A model generated the notes under the pieces. It did not search any database. It saw nothing but the letters and a program-made list of their open reading frames with translations, and had not been told where the DNA came from. A program made the position numbers and the translations under genes. Positions 11,990 through 24,150 of a DNA stretch of 64,000 nucleotides are shown here, in pieces; positions within the stretch are counted from its first letter, which is position 1, and each line of letters opens with the position of its first letter. Where the stretch lies: assembly GCA_007258455.2 (NCBI GenBank), contig VDFB02252616.1:116638128-116702127 (forward strand), given 5' to 3'. Source of the DNA: Sequoia sempervirens (Eukaryota; Streptophyta; Pinopsida; Cupressales; Cupressaceae).

Positions 11990-14900
11990 TTTCAAGAAAT
12001 TTTCCTTGGATACCTTGACCATCAAAGCCACCTGCATGGAAATGTTAGAGAGGATGAGTCTTTTACAAGACTCAGTAAGTGCACACTTGAACCTGTTGAA
12101 TTTTTCCTTATTTCTCTTTTTCCAAATGAACTAGAGAATTTCAATAGAAACAATAATCCAGAACAACATTAGTCCTTTTCCAATATTATTAGAAAACAAA
12201 AAAATAATTTTGTTCAGGCCTCAATTTATTATTATTATTATACCAAATGCATTGATTGTAACAAAAAAGGTTCCATACTTTTGTGAAGATGCATTCGAAG
12301 AAAATATGATTTATAAATTCAGGTACTCTACAAATACTACAGATCTCTATGTCCTTCGTTCTACACTTAATCAACATCCTTTGAAGCAATAGAAGTCGGT
12401 GGAAGCATGCCTTCTTTGGTTCTATCACATTTTTCTAGGTGTTTTTAAAAACCTTTTCCCATTGTTTCTTGTTTAGCCTTGCTTTCCATGTTTGGTTCAA
12501 ATAGTTATAGATTTCATATTGGTTTGTGAGCATGTTGTACACCTTTTTAGTACTCAATTTGGAGAGCTTGGAGCCATCACTCCACCTATAATATTTATAT
12601 TGATCAGAATTAACCACATGGCTTGCATAGTCAAGAATCTCCTTACAAGCCTCTTTTATAGCAGAGTATGTCCTCCAATGGGTCACAAGTAGTTTGTATT
12701 TAAGTTACGAAGCAGATTCCAATCTTTCAGACCTCCTTCCTCCATGATGTCAACAATATATTTAATGCCCTTATTCACCTAGGCCTTGGTCAAGTAGCCC
12801 TGTTTGAGTGCCAAGGGCTTGCCATTGTGGTAGAAGTTCCACCAAATCAATCTATGTGCAAAGGTTGTGTTATTCAAGAATGCCTAAGAGTTATGGATAT
12901 GCCCTTTTATATGCTCACATGCCTTCCATATGATCTTGAAGACTGCCGACCCCTCGGCCATTATTGGATGTTTACTATAGATAAGATCACTCAAAGGAAT
13001 CCCTCTCCATGCCTTTGCATGTTTAGGCACTCCCCTTTCAATATTGTTCCTGATCAATATTTTTCATGGCTCATCTCGTTCTAGAGCTTTTGAAATCCAT
13101 TTTGAGGTTAGTGCTATTCCTTACAACTTTAGATCTTTTAGCCCTAGCCAACCCTTAGCATTTTTTAGACAACACCAGTCCCATTTCACTGCATGTTTCT
13201 TTTTCATCCCTTTCCCATCAAACCATAGGAAAATTCTGATTTTCTTCTTGACTTCGTCAACCTGGTAACTGCTAAACAACCAGACAGAGGCAAAGTATGG
13301 ACTGTATGAAGCAAGGAATTTTTGGAAAATTTGTAGTCTCCTAGCTAAAGAGAGACACTACATGTTCCATGTGCTAATCTTCTTGTCAAATTTTCCATGA
13401 ATCCAAAGCCACATCTCCCTTAGATTTGGGCTGATAGAAAAAGGTATACTGAGATATCTAACTTGTTTTTGAGGACCTCCCCATTGCATACCAAACTTAT
13501 CCAACTAGTCAAGGGGCTCTTCTTTCCACCCTAGCATGATTGATTTAGCAACAAAGACCTTTGCACCAGAGGCAACACAAAATATGTCCAATTGTTCCAT
13601 AAGATTCAAGATATTATCCTCTTCCAAAAGTGGAAACAAAGCGGAATCATCTACAAATTGGATATTGAGAAGGTCCTCTTGATTAGGGAGGGTAATACCT
13701 TTGATCCTTGGTGTAACTTTATCTTCTCTTAGGATGAAATGCAGAGCATCTAAAGTAATCACAAACAATCTAGGGGCTAAGGGTAAACCCTGCTTGATAG
13801 ACCTCTCCAAAGCTATTTCTTTTGTAAGAGCCCCATTAATTTCAACTTGAGCCATTGCATCTTTGAAAAGGGTGGCCACCATGTTGCAAAAAGCATCTAG
13901 GAACCCAAAGGCCCCAAGCATTAGGCTAATAAAATCCCATTACACCCTATCAAAGGCTTTCCAAAAGTCCAGCAACACCATCACCGCTTCTTGACTTGTC
14001 ACCTTTTCCCATTCCATGGCCTCCCAACTGGTGATTAAGTTCTCTAGGATATATCTAACTTTGATAAACCCTATTTGAGTGTTGTTTATGAACCTTGGAA
14101 AAAATTTCACCAATCTCCTGGCCAGGACCTTAGCCAAGATTTTGTAGGAGACATTCAACAAAGTTATTGGTCTCCAATTCTTTATTATAGACTTATCTCC
14201 CTCTTTAGGTAGAAATTTAATAATACCCTTATTGATATTTTTCCCCAGAGTACCCCTTGCCAAGGCCTCTTTGTATAAAGAGTACAAGTAATTGACAATC
14301 CATTGATTGAAAGTCTTATAGAATTCCATTTGGATTCCATCTGCACCTGGCGATTTTTCATTCTATAGTGAACTAATGGCATCCCTTAATTCCCCCTTTG
14401 AGATATCTTTGCTTAGCTCTTTTGCTTCACGTTTTTTTATCTTTTTTGGAACAATTCCTTTTATAAATTCCCTTGCATTGTTGTAGCCCTCCCCATTGCA
14501 TTTTGGGGTGAAAAGGTTTTTATAGAATTTATAGAACTGTCCCTTAATTCCCTCTTGTTTTGTGAAGGCCACCCCATCAACTAGGACTTGATCAATGTGC
14601 TCTTCAATGCTCTTCTCCTTCAAAAATATAAAGAATAACTTGGACCCCTTGTCTCCATTCTCTAACCAATTAAGTTTGGATCTCACCTTAAGCCCTTAGA
14701 TTCTAAAGTTCTAAATTTTTCTCAATGCATCCTTAGCTAATCTAAGTTTGTTTCTGAGATCTACATCCTCGAGGGTTTTTTGTAGAAATTTTTCAGTTTG
14801 TAGAAATTATTCTTGCAAAAGACCCTCTATCCTCCTTTTGTCTAAAGCTTTTTTTTTTCCAATCACTTGAAATAAAGATTTCCATCCCCTAGTGTTTAGT

Positions 14901-15787
14901 TCCCATCTTTCAATGGAATTCAAGTCCTTATGCAACCCTTGATTAAACTTCCTAAGAGACACCACAAAATCCACATAGTCATTGTCCTAAAGCAATTTTG
15001 TGGTAAGGATGAAACCCTCTCCTCTTTTCCTTGTAGCCCTACACCCATATTTAAGCAGAAATCTTTCTTTTATGGGGTAGTGATCAGATAGTGTGTATGG
15101 GTGGACCTCTATTTTACAACCATTCCCAAGAGTGTCTGGGATGAAGAAGTCATCATTTACATAGATCTATCCAATCGACAATAGATTCTCTTATTACCTT
15201 TTTGAGTGTTACACCAAGTGAACCAAATAGATGGATAATCATTTTTCTGCCCTTCAATCAGGTCAACTAAGTTTATTTTGGACTTCATTTTCGCCCAAAA
15301 AATCTTCTCATTTCCTTTCCAATCCATTTCAATTCCCCCTGCTTTTTCTTCCTTTTTTTCAATAATGTTGAAGTCCCCTCCTATAATCTAGGGTATGTTC
15401 TCCAGACTGCACAACCATTTCCAAAGTTTGATCCTTTCACTATACGCATTAAGGGCATAAATAGAGTAAATCCCCATAATCTATTTTCAGGCTGATCCAA
15501 ATAGCCCTATTACAAGGGGAGACCCCTCATTTGGAAACTAGGTAATTCCACTTATTGGCTATAAGGATGGCAGCCCCACCCCTACCCTTGTCATGATGGG
15601 TAACAAAGTGAGAAGCATCCCTCCAAATGAAGCAAAGGTTGGATTCAAGTGAAAAACTAATTGCTTTGAGTTCTTGCAACAAGACCACATCTATAATTTT
15701 GCATTGATTAATAAATATTCTTACCACATGGTTTCTGTCAAGAGACTCAAGCCCCCACACATTCTAGGATATGAAGCTAAGGGCCAT
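11990..15787 (-). pseudogene. LINE-A ORF2: endonuclease / reverse transcriptase (broken)
   Basis: I chose the start at 15787 because MALSFIS leads into the typical LINE endonuclease opening; a TAG sits where a Trp normally precedes NVWGL. The endonuclease part shows VLLQELK (the QE metal-binding motif) and, near 15060, TLSDHYPI (the SDH motif). A linker around 14690-14360 precedes RT. RT contains NWRPITLLN and LDFWKAFDRV (14330-13940) and the catalytic box QFVDDS (about 13650). The C-terminal zinc-binding region (12430-12190) has CSICRVPEFINHIFFEC. Several frameshifts and stops make it inactive. It would act as the nicking and reverse-transcribing enzyme of target-primed integration. Confidence 0.85.
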
Positions 15788-15955
15788 CAATATTAGTCGG
15801 GGGAGTAGAGTCTTTTCCAGGCCTAAAGGCCTCAAAACATTTGGGCACCTTCGATTCAACCTCCATTCTTTTGGCCACTAGGATTGCAATGACTGCACTT
15901 AATTTCTTCCTCTTAGTTTTCAAAAGAGACTTCAAATTACCTTTCCCAACGGGAA

Positions 15956-17834
15956 TTAAAGACCCTTTTTCCTTGGCCTGCCAACCCTCCTTAATCTGGG
16001 CTGGATGAGGCCATCATCTTTTAGCACCTTGGCTAGAGCAGATTTAGAAGAACTGTGACTAACCAGATTGTCATGAACCGGGGTTAACACCTCCTTACTA
16101 TCTCCTCCTCTGCCACCAACAAACTCCAAACCCAAGCCCACCATGGCACCATCGGTGGATTGATTAAGAGTACCATCAGACTGGCCATCAACCAGTCCAT
16201 TGGTGATATTGTATGACGCATCGGTAGGCAAGATCTTGGTCTTAAAGGTGGAGACAAGATGCTTCACCTTATTTGGGCTCTCCTGAGTAGTTTTTTTTTT
16301 CCTTTTTTTCCTCTTCGACCTTAGTTGATTGTTTTCTTAGGCTACTATTTTCAATGATTCCAATCTCCTCGCTCAATTTTTTTAACTTCTCTAGGGAAAG
16401 TTGTTGTGCATTCTTCCATGCCCAAGTCTCACTGCTGATATGGGGTTGACCGGTAGGAGAGTTAGAGAGTTAGGGGTATCAACCAATGACATCTTAGTTG
16501 AGGGAACTGGAATCAAATTATCACCATGATTATCACCATCAGACTCCATGTCCTCAAAGAATTGTGAAGATGAGTCAAAGAATGTGTCTCCCATTAGCGA
16601 ATCAACTTGGGTACAATTATCTTCTTCTGAGAGGTCATAAGGAGTTTATGCATTTTCATTGAGCCCGCACCCAGTTTCATTAATTCCTTCGGTATTTCTC
16701 GTATTTTTTATTTCATTGTTTAGGGCTTACACGGCCTTGTAAATTTTATTGATATTTTCCTTAGCTTTTTTTTGTTTCACTTCTTATTTCTTCCAACCCT
16801 TGGGTGTTGACAATATTATCTACTTCCTTTCTAGTGGAGTAGTTCATGCCAGGACTCATACTATTGTAAGGGAAGTCAATGCCATGTTTTTCCTTGGGGT
16901 TACCATCACTAGCCATTTGGCCCTTGGATTCAAATATACTTTTCCCCACGATAAAATTGTCAGATAAGGGTTTTTGTAGAGCACTTTTGTTTCTAATAAG
17001 TGGGAAATTTTTCCTTAGGTGGCCCTCTTTTTGGCACAGATAATAGGAGTTCAACCCTCCAAGTATTTCTAGGCACAATACGTGTATCCAAAATCCAGAT
17101 TGATTCTTAGAAAGTTTGGAATGTCAACCCCTGGATCTAAAGACACTAGAGCCCTAGCATCGGTATGGGGAAGAATAGTTTTCACATTATTTATTTTTAA
17201 CACCTTCTTGTAGGGCTTGAGCAACAACAAAATGAAATTCTAGATTCTAGGAGGTACATTTTTCACCATGACCCATCTAGGGTAAGAAAAGGCTAGAATC
17301 TCCTCATTGATTGTATCTAGTGACTAGGCCAAAGCCCTAAACACATTTTTCCCAACACTCCAAAATTGTTTTCCCAAAACCCTGGTTTGCATTTCATGAT
17401 TTTTGATGAAAACCACATACATGCATTTTTGAATCATTCTGTAGTAGTTGAAAAAAATCCTCATTTTCTTCCCCCATACATTTGACAACCAATAGGTCTA
17501 TATACCTTCTCGTCAGGATCTTATCAGGATCCAGGACAACCATGAAAACCCCAATGTTCTTTAGTTTATTATCCTCTTCATATAAAACTTTACAAAGCTC
17601 TTCATTTGGTGAGAAAATATCTATTCTAGAGAGGCCAGGGGTGCACTTACCTCCTCTACTTCCCCCATATTCGCTTTCAAACCTTGCCTCAACAACAAAC
17701 TTTGCACTGGTTGGGAAAGAAACCCGTTTGCCCGTGACCACCTCCTTAAATGACTTGAGCTTGTTAGGGACATTTGACCCACTATCCTGGCTATAAAGGA
17801 CACCATCAGGGGGATCCAAATCCTCGAGCATCAT
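15956..17834 (-). pseudogene. LINE-A ORF1: nucleic acid-binding protein (broken)
   Basis: The N-terminal portion (17834-17394) reads as one frame with a pattern typical of plant LINE ORF1 proteins (FKEVVTGKRVSFP, then a KLKNIGVFMVV region). About 250 residues on, a zinc knuckle is recognisable as YYLCQKEGHLRKNF (about 17050-17000). The middle Cys and His survive, but the first and last Cys have become Tyr and Phe. The C-terminal part is acidic or low complexity and ends RRVGRPRKKGL, a basic AT-hook-like tail, 170 nt before ORF2. Stops and shifts separate the fragments. It would normally coat the LINE RNA. Confidence 0.7.
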
Positions 17835-18060
17835 AGAGGAATGAACTCCAACCCATCACACATGGGCGACGACCAGCAATAGGGACTCTCCCATGCTTCT
17901 ACAAAGCAGCAACCGCCACCACCACTACTAAGATGTACCACTAATAGGAATTTTTTGTGGAGGACCAAGCCTCCTCCACCCACACGAATGAAACCCTACA
18001 CCAAACGCTTTGAGAAGACAACCACTTGTAGAGCGAAATTCTTCAATTGAATAATCCTAG

Positions 18061-18648
18061 TTCCCTCACCCTTCATTTTTCTTGTATAGTTTATATATAC
18101 ACACTAGAGCAATGTGTTTTTAGTCATTACAATTGATTTCATTACATAATAATGTTAATTTATATGTGGTGGAAATATACGTAGCTCTTTACTATGTGAT
18201 TTAGGATTATTTTTTTCAAACCTTTTTTTAATAGTAAATAATTTTCTTTTTAATTTTTTATTTAACCTTAAACATGAATGCATATTTTTCATTTATATTT
18301 TTCTTATGCAAGATTATATTTTCTCATTTTTTACAAGCTTTAACTCCCAAAATGTTTAGGTATAGACACATTATTATTTTTCATATTCATTTTCTCAAAC
18401 TTTCTAGCTCTTTATTCTTACTAGATATTTGACCATTCACCTCAACCAATCATTTTAGGGTGTTTATTATATCTAACAATTTCTCTACCAATTGCAATAC
18501 TATAGAAATGGTGAGGAATAAATCAAATTTGAATAGATTTAATTTGTTTGTTATTATTTATTCAAGAATACATTATCCTAAAATGTAATATTTGATTTTC
18601 ATAGAAGTTTCATTTAGTTAATTATATTTTAATAATGAACCTCGTATA
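18061..18648. other. AT-rich spacer between LINE-A and LINE-B
   Basis: Low-complexity AT-rich sequence with no gene or repeat that I can define. It presumably contains the integration sites of both flanking LINEs, but I could not match target duplications. Confidence 0.5.
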
Positions 18649-18836
18649 TTTTTTTATTAACGATAAAGAGGTTTTGAAGAGCACCTGAAACCCTGTACAA
18701 AAAGGAACAGTGGTAGAAAAGATAAAGCAGTGGACTACCCACCCAAAAAACCAAAAACAAGTTGATTACCAGAACATCAATAGACTGTTAGTGAGACCAA
18801 CAACAAAAAAAGACAACAAAGCAAAAAAATTGACCA

Positions 18837-20603
18837 TTAGATAAGTTCTTTGAGCATCCTTTCCACTTCCATGTCCTTTGACGCCAGTCTATTGTGCATA
18901 TCCATGATGTCTTCCACATCCTGCCTAGGGACCATCTTGCATTTCTTAGTTTTACTCCAAGTACACACACTCAGTCTAGCTCCCAGGTATGTGGTTTGCA
19001 TCTCCATGACAACACTCTCCCCCCTTTCCTTGCTCACGTGCTCATCAAATAGTCCTCTACCCATCCAATCTTTAGTCTGCTGGTTGAGAAAAACTAGACC
19101 TTCATCTAAAGCCTCCAAATTCTCCCTACTAAGATTAATGATCGTTTCCTTGTCCTTACGAAGCTACCTATTATGCTTTTCCAGCAATGCTAGTCTCGAC
19201 CCATAGTCCTTTTTTAGATTATCCAGCTTGTCCACCACACAACTGACACTAGAATTTAACAACTTGGCCAAACCAAAGATGGAGTCCTCCTTAAGACTAC
19301 ACAAGGTGGAAATATTGCATCGATCAATAGTGTCATGCTTATTGTGGAGGTCCTACACCTCTTGAACTAGCCATATTAGTAAATTAAAAGAAATGTTCAC
19401 CCCTTCTTTCAGCATACCTGATGCCTACAAAATTTCTATAGCCCCCCAAAATGAACCCCTATCCTGATGCCCAGTAGGATGATCCTCATCTTGAGACATC
19501 TTAGGGATAAACTTGGCCTTGCCCCTATCCTTAGGTGCCAACACAACAGACTCATCTAGATTAACAACAAAATTGACCTTACTAGTAGGAGGGGACCCAT
19601 CATCACCATCATAAGTTGGGTTCAAATTCACCAAATTCATCATCCCACCATCCTAAAAATCATTTTTCACCTCCTAAAGTTTATCCCCCATCACCTTAGA
19701 GTGGTCCTTGGCCTTCTCACCACTACAAAGCCCCTCCTCTGCACCCTCCACAAAATCCTCCTTAAGTTTGTGCTTAACACACGGAAGGGAAGGTATGGCC
19801 TTAGAAGTAGAAGGTTTCTTCCCTCTATCCAAGGGCGTATAATCCAAGTCTATATTGAATCCATTAGACCATCCCTCTGAATCCTCTTCAATTTCCATTC
19901 CCTCACTCTTCGGAATCTCCACAACCCAACATTTCCCACTCCCTTTGTTCTTCTTTTTTGAAACAGGGGACTAGGGAGTATCAACAATGTATTTGACTTT
20001 AATAAAATAAACTATGAGAAACATGAACCCTTCATGCAAAAAAGGGTTTCTAGGGTTCTTCTTGAAATTCAAAATTCCTTCCTCCAAAGAAATCAATAGG
20101 TAAAACGGGAAGGAAATGAGCTTACCATGCCGGAAGTGATTTAGCAAAACGAAATGGTGACCATACAACACTATGTATCTACCATCTAGGGTAAAGTATT
20201 GCATCAAAACCATCACCACATCCTTCCAGATAGGTTTAATATAGGGCCTATCATACCCACCACAATCTAACTTGACCATTTTAGCCCGTTCTCTGTCCCT
20301 GAGAAAATTTTGCTTGGCCGACTGCGAGAGGTTCTTGTCCATGTAGAATTTCCTTCCTTCCATCGACATACCAATCACTTTTGTAATGAAATATTCATTA
20401 ATCATGGTATCCCTCCCAAACATGTTGAGAACACAGTCATGCCAAGCATCAACAAAATATTTGGAAACGCCGACCTTAAAGCCATGCAACCTTTCCATAG
20501 AAGGGGTCACCCCACCCTTCTATAGGATAGCCCAAATTTTGGCGTTAGCCTTGATTTTTTCACAAGAAGGTAGTTCCGATTTTCATCTATCCCCACCCAT
20601 CAT
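18837..20603 (-). pseudogene. LINE-B ORF3: unknown accessory protein shared with LINE-C and the Ty3 element
   Basis: The start at 20603 is the ATG of MMGGDR. The N-terminal domain (about 210 residues) contains NEYFITKVIGM, LDCGGYDRPYIKPIWKD, MQYFTLDGRYIVLYGHHF and LLNHFRHGKLISFPFYLL. A Gly/Ser/Asp/Lys-rich linker follows (19922-19425). A helical tail ends KDMEVERMLKELI, stop at 18837. The same order occurs in LINE-C (52436-55789), and the globular core recurs in the Ty3 element (39640-40500). A few TAG or TGA stops interrupt it. The function is unknown. There is no zinc knuckle, protease, RT, nuclease or membrane segment. The pattern faintly recalls the 'putative plant transposon protein' type of domain found in plant LTR elements, from memory and unverified. 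Confidence 0.7.
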
Positions 20604-20862
20604 TGAAATCTTTGCACTAGCAAAGAGAAACCACATAAAAAAATAGAGAAACAATAAGGCGAAAGGGAGATGAACACCCAAAAAGCGCGTGTGTCTCCCA
20701 GGAACAGTACTAAGAGCAATAATGATCAAAAGGCTAATGCAACTCAAATTTTAATGCCCACAAAATCCCATAAACATCACTTGCGTAAAGTGTCTAATCA
20801 GCCATAAAAAATCATAATACCCACACATTCCAATAGTCAAGGAGGTGGCCATCGCCAATGTG

Positions 20863-23800
20863 CTAAGATATGTCATTATGGATTATATTGCTTAATTGAA
20901 TAGGTAGGACATCATTCACCTCCCAAGACCTTGCAGATGTCACCCTAATATTCGCCACCCAGTTAGCCACACAATTCACCTCTCTAAAGACATAAGAGAT
21001 ATAGATTTCATCAAATTCTTGAATCAAAGCAAGGGCGTCCAATATGAAATTTTGAATAGTCCATGAGGGGGGACCCTTTCCTTAGACAATTAACAATATT
21101 TAGGGAACCGCCTTTGATCTAGAGCTTTGTGATCCCCTTGTCTCTAGCCAGCTTAATGCTATGATAGGTTGCAGCAGATTCAACAAAGTGGTTTGTCTAG
21201 ATTCCCAAAGGGAGCACCACCATTGAAACTAACCTACCATTGTAATCTCTTAACACTCCCCCATAACTAGCAAGACCTGGATTGCCTTTAGCCGAACCAT
21301 CAAAGTTGATTTTAAGCCAACCAGGAGGAGGATAAAACCAAACAACCCCTTCCCTAGCCACATTAGCCTTCTTCAGGGGTTTAACAATATCACAAGAAAT
21401 TTTCCAATGGGTAGACATCGGTGCGTCATAATTAGAGACCCTCACATGTACCGGAATATCAATTTTTTCAACCACCAACAAAAAATTCTCCCTGATAGAT
21501 GACACAATTTTGAAAAAAAGGGAGAGAGGGAAAAGGGAGGAATCCCAAAAAATTCTATTGTTCCTCTCCTTCCATAAACCCCAGATAATATGAGGGAGCA
21601 TAAGAGACCAAAGCAACCTTAAAGAAGGATTAGAGGAAGGAGCATACCATTGGAGCCAATGTTCCCAAACCAAAGAAGGGAAAATCCACTCCACTCTCCA
21701 AAGGTTGAGAAAGAGAGACCAGACTTCCCTAGCATAGCTATGCCCAATAAACAAGTGAGAGTTGTCCTCCACATCCATCTTACATAGGTAGCATCTGCTA
21801 GGAATGAAGAAACCTCTTTTCCATAGATTGTTGATGGTTAAGATCTTGTCTTGCACCATTAACCATAAAAACATATTGATTTTGATAATCAACTTCGAAG
21901 ATCAAACCAAGCCCCACGGTGTCCTAGGACCCACACAATCATTGATTGAATTAAATGTAGATGCCACCGAAAACAACCCATGCAGAAGCCTTCTCCAAAT
22001 CACCTTGTCTCTCTGGAGGGAAATAAGAATATGAATTTTAGACACCTCGTTAAACAAATCCACCAGCTCAGGAAACACCTCATGGAACCTTCTCCATTCC
22101 CCATCCACAATATAATCAACAACATAACTCTTGAATTCTCTAATACACAAGTCCCTCCAGGGAGCCACCCACACAAAATCTCACAGTGACCCATGCCCGA
22201 ATCACCAATCATCCCAAAAAAGGATATCTCTACCATTTCCAACCAACCATTAGATTCTAGTAGAAATAACACCTCTAGATCTGATCAACGAATTCCAAAA
22301 GAAAGAACCCAAGGGAGGAGAGAAATCATCTCTGAGGAACTCCCAAAATTTATCCTCCTGAGCAAGATATTTGGAAGCCAGAATCTCCAGCCAATCCTTC
22401 TCACCACGGAGGAAGTTCCAAAGCTGCTTAGTCACAAGAGCCGAATTGAAGGGTTTAATCCTATGCAGGCCTAAACCACCTTGGAATTTTGAATGACAAA
22501 CCTCCTCCCATGAAACCAAACTCAATCACTTCTTATCCTCCACACCATACCAAATAAATCTTTTTTGTATACTCTCAATTTTTTCCCAAAACCTTCAAGG
22601 CATTTGAAAAAACGCTAAGAGCATAAACCAAGAGATTCTGCAACATGGACTTAATCAGCACCAATTTTCCAACCTGGCTAAGCAAAGCACCTTTCCAACC
22701 AGCCAGCTTAGTATTGCACTTATGAATCAAACCATTCCAAAATGAGTCAGGGGTCAGGTTGGCTCCTAGAGGAAAACCAAGATAGGTGGAAGGAAGAGAT
22801 CCCATCGAACACTGAAGAATACCAACAATTCTTTGCATCCTTCTTTCTAGAGTTTTGAGGAAAAATATCATACTCTTGGGAAGACTCACAAGCTGCCCCA
22901 AAGCTGCCTCATAATTTTAGAGAATCAGTTTAATAGTCCTAGCTTTCGCAATAGACACCTCACCCATGATCAAAGTATCATCAACAAACTATTGGAGTGA
23001 ATAGGGGGTGAAGAAGAAGGTCTCAACCCCTTGAGAGATCTCGAAGAGAGCTTCAGCTACAACAACCTACACAGAGATTCAACCAAGATAATGAAGAGGA
23101 AGGGTGAAATTTGATCACCCTATCTAACCCCACTAGATCTCTTAAAGAAATCCGAAGGAGAGCCATTAACCAACACAGAAAAGGACACCATCAAAATGAG
23201 GTTGTGAATCAGCTTAACAAAATTATTAGAAAAAACAAAAGCATAGAGGATTTTAAATAGAAAATACCAATTAACCCGGTCATAAGCTTTGACCAAATCC
23301 AATTTTAATAAAAAACCAACCTTTTTGTTAACCATCAATGAATGAATGTTTTCATGCATAGTAACGATAGGGTCAATAATTTTTCTGCCTGCAACAAAGC
23401 CACTTTGCTAAGGAGAGATGATTAGAGGAAGAACCCTCTGTAACCTAACCACCAGAACCTTTGAGAAAATTTTATAAAATGAATTACACAGGTTGATAGG
23501 TCTGAACTCATTAAAGGTCGAGGCCCCAGGAATTTTCAAAATTAGCACCAAGAAAGTAGCATTCAATTCCTTGAGTAGGTTGTGGCTGCCAAAAAAATCT
23601 TTAGTTGCATCCACCCCATCCTTAGAAACAATGGACTAGAATTCTTGGAAGAAGAACATGGGAAAACCATTAGGGCTAGGGGCCTTGTTCCCAACAAAGG
23701 AGAAAATCACATTCCTGATTTCCTTTGTAGAAGGAATACTACAAAGCATGCGATTAAGATCATCCGTTACAATTCAAGGAATAACATCCAACAGCTAATC

Positions 23801-24150
23801 CTGGGCTTGCACAGAAGGGACAAAGTCATTAGTCAAAAGATTATAAAAGAAGGAAATAGCCTCCCACCGGATCTCCTCCTCGTTCTTAATCACCCTATCA
23901 GCCTGGCGGATATACTTGATATGATTGGAGGCATGATGCTTCAGTGTGGTGAGATGAAATAATTTTGTATTCCTGTTACCATAGTTAAGCCACACTACAT
24001 GCGACCTCTACTTCTAGAAATCCTCCTCCCTAGCCACAATATTATGGAGTCGAGACAAAAGCATACCCTCCTCATTTTCCAGATTAGCATTATAACCCAC
24101 CGCATGAATATTCTGTTGTACAATATCAAGGTCCGCGGGAACAAACATTA
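20863..24150 (-). pseudogene. LINE-B ORF2: reverse transcriptase and RNase H (5'-truncated, broken)
   Basis: Reading 5' to 3' on the minus strand: a pre-RT helix region with DLDIVQQNIH and LNYGNRNTKLFHLTTLKHH; RT with FRPINLCNSFYKI (about 23490), LDLVKAYDRVNW (about 23290), SGVR-stop-GDQISPF (TAG replaces the usual Gln) and the catalytic FVDDT (about 22985); LGFPLGANLTPDSFW; and SWEEVCHSKFQGGLGLHRI. A zinc-binding segment with CYLCKMDVEDNSHLFIGH (about 21780) follows. RNase H starts INFDGSAKGNPGLASYGG (about 21300) and ends FREVNCVANWVAN, where the last catalytic Asp appears changed to Asn. The archaeal-type RNase H after the zinc-binding region is known in plant L1 elements. Confidence 0.85.

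Larger units (their letters stand above)
11560..18060 (-). mobile_element. LINE-A: nearly full-length L1-type non-LTR retrotransposon, inactive
   Basis: On the minus strand the order is a 5' leader (about 18060-17835), ORF1 with a degenerate zinc knuckle, ORF2 with endonuclease, reverse transcriptase and a zinc-binding C-terminal region, then a 3' tail. Both ORFs are broken by stops and shifts. No RNase H domain is visible after the zinc-binding region, unlike LINE-B and LINE-C, and RT sequence divergence also puts it in a different family. The 3' boundary (11450-11600) is uncertain; no clean poly(A) or target duplication was found. Confidence 0.85.
18649..24150 (-). mobile_element. LINE-B: 5'-truncated L1-type LINE with RNase H and a third ORF
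   Basis: On the minus strand the element begins inside ORF2, between endonuclease and RT (about 24150), and runs through RT, zinc-binding region and RNase H to a stop at 20863. After 259 nt a third ORF follows (20603-18837). Then come about 180 nt of 3' UTR and a terminal TTAATAAAAAAA. The 3' UTR phrase GGGTTTCAGG...CTTCAAAACC is shared with LINE-C on the plus strand at about 55940, showing that the third ORF lies inside the element. No target duplication could be confirmed. Confidence 0.85.
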
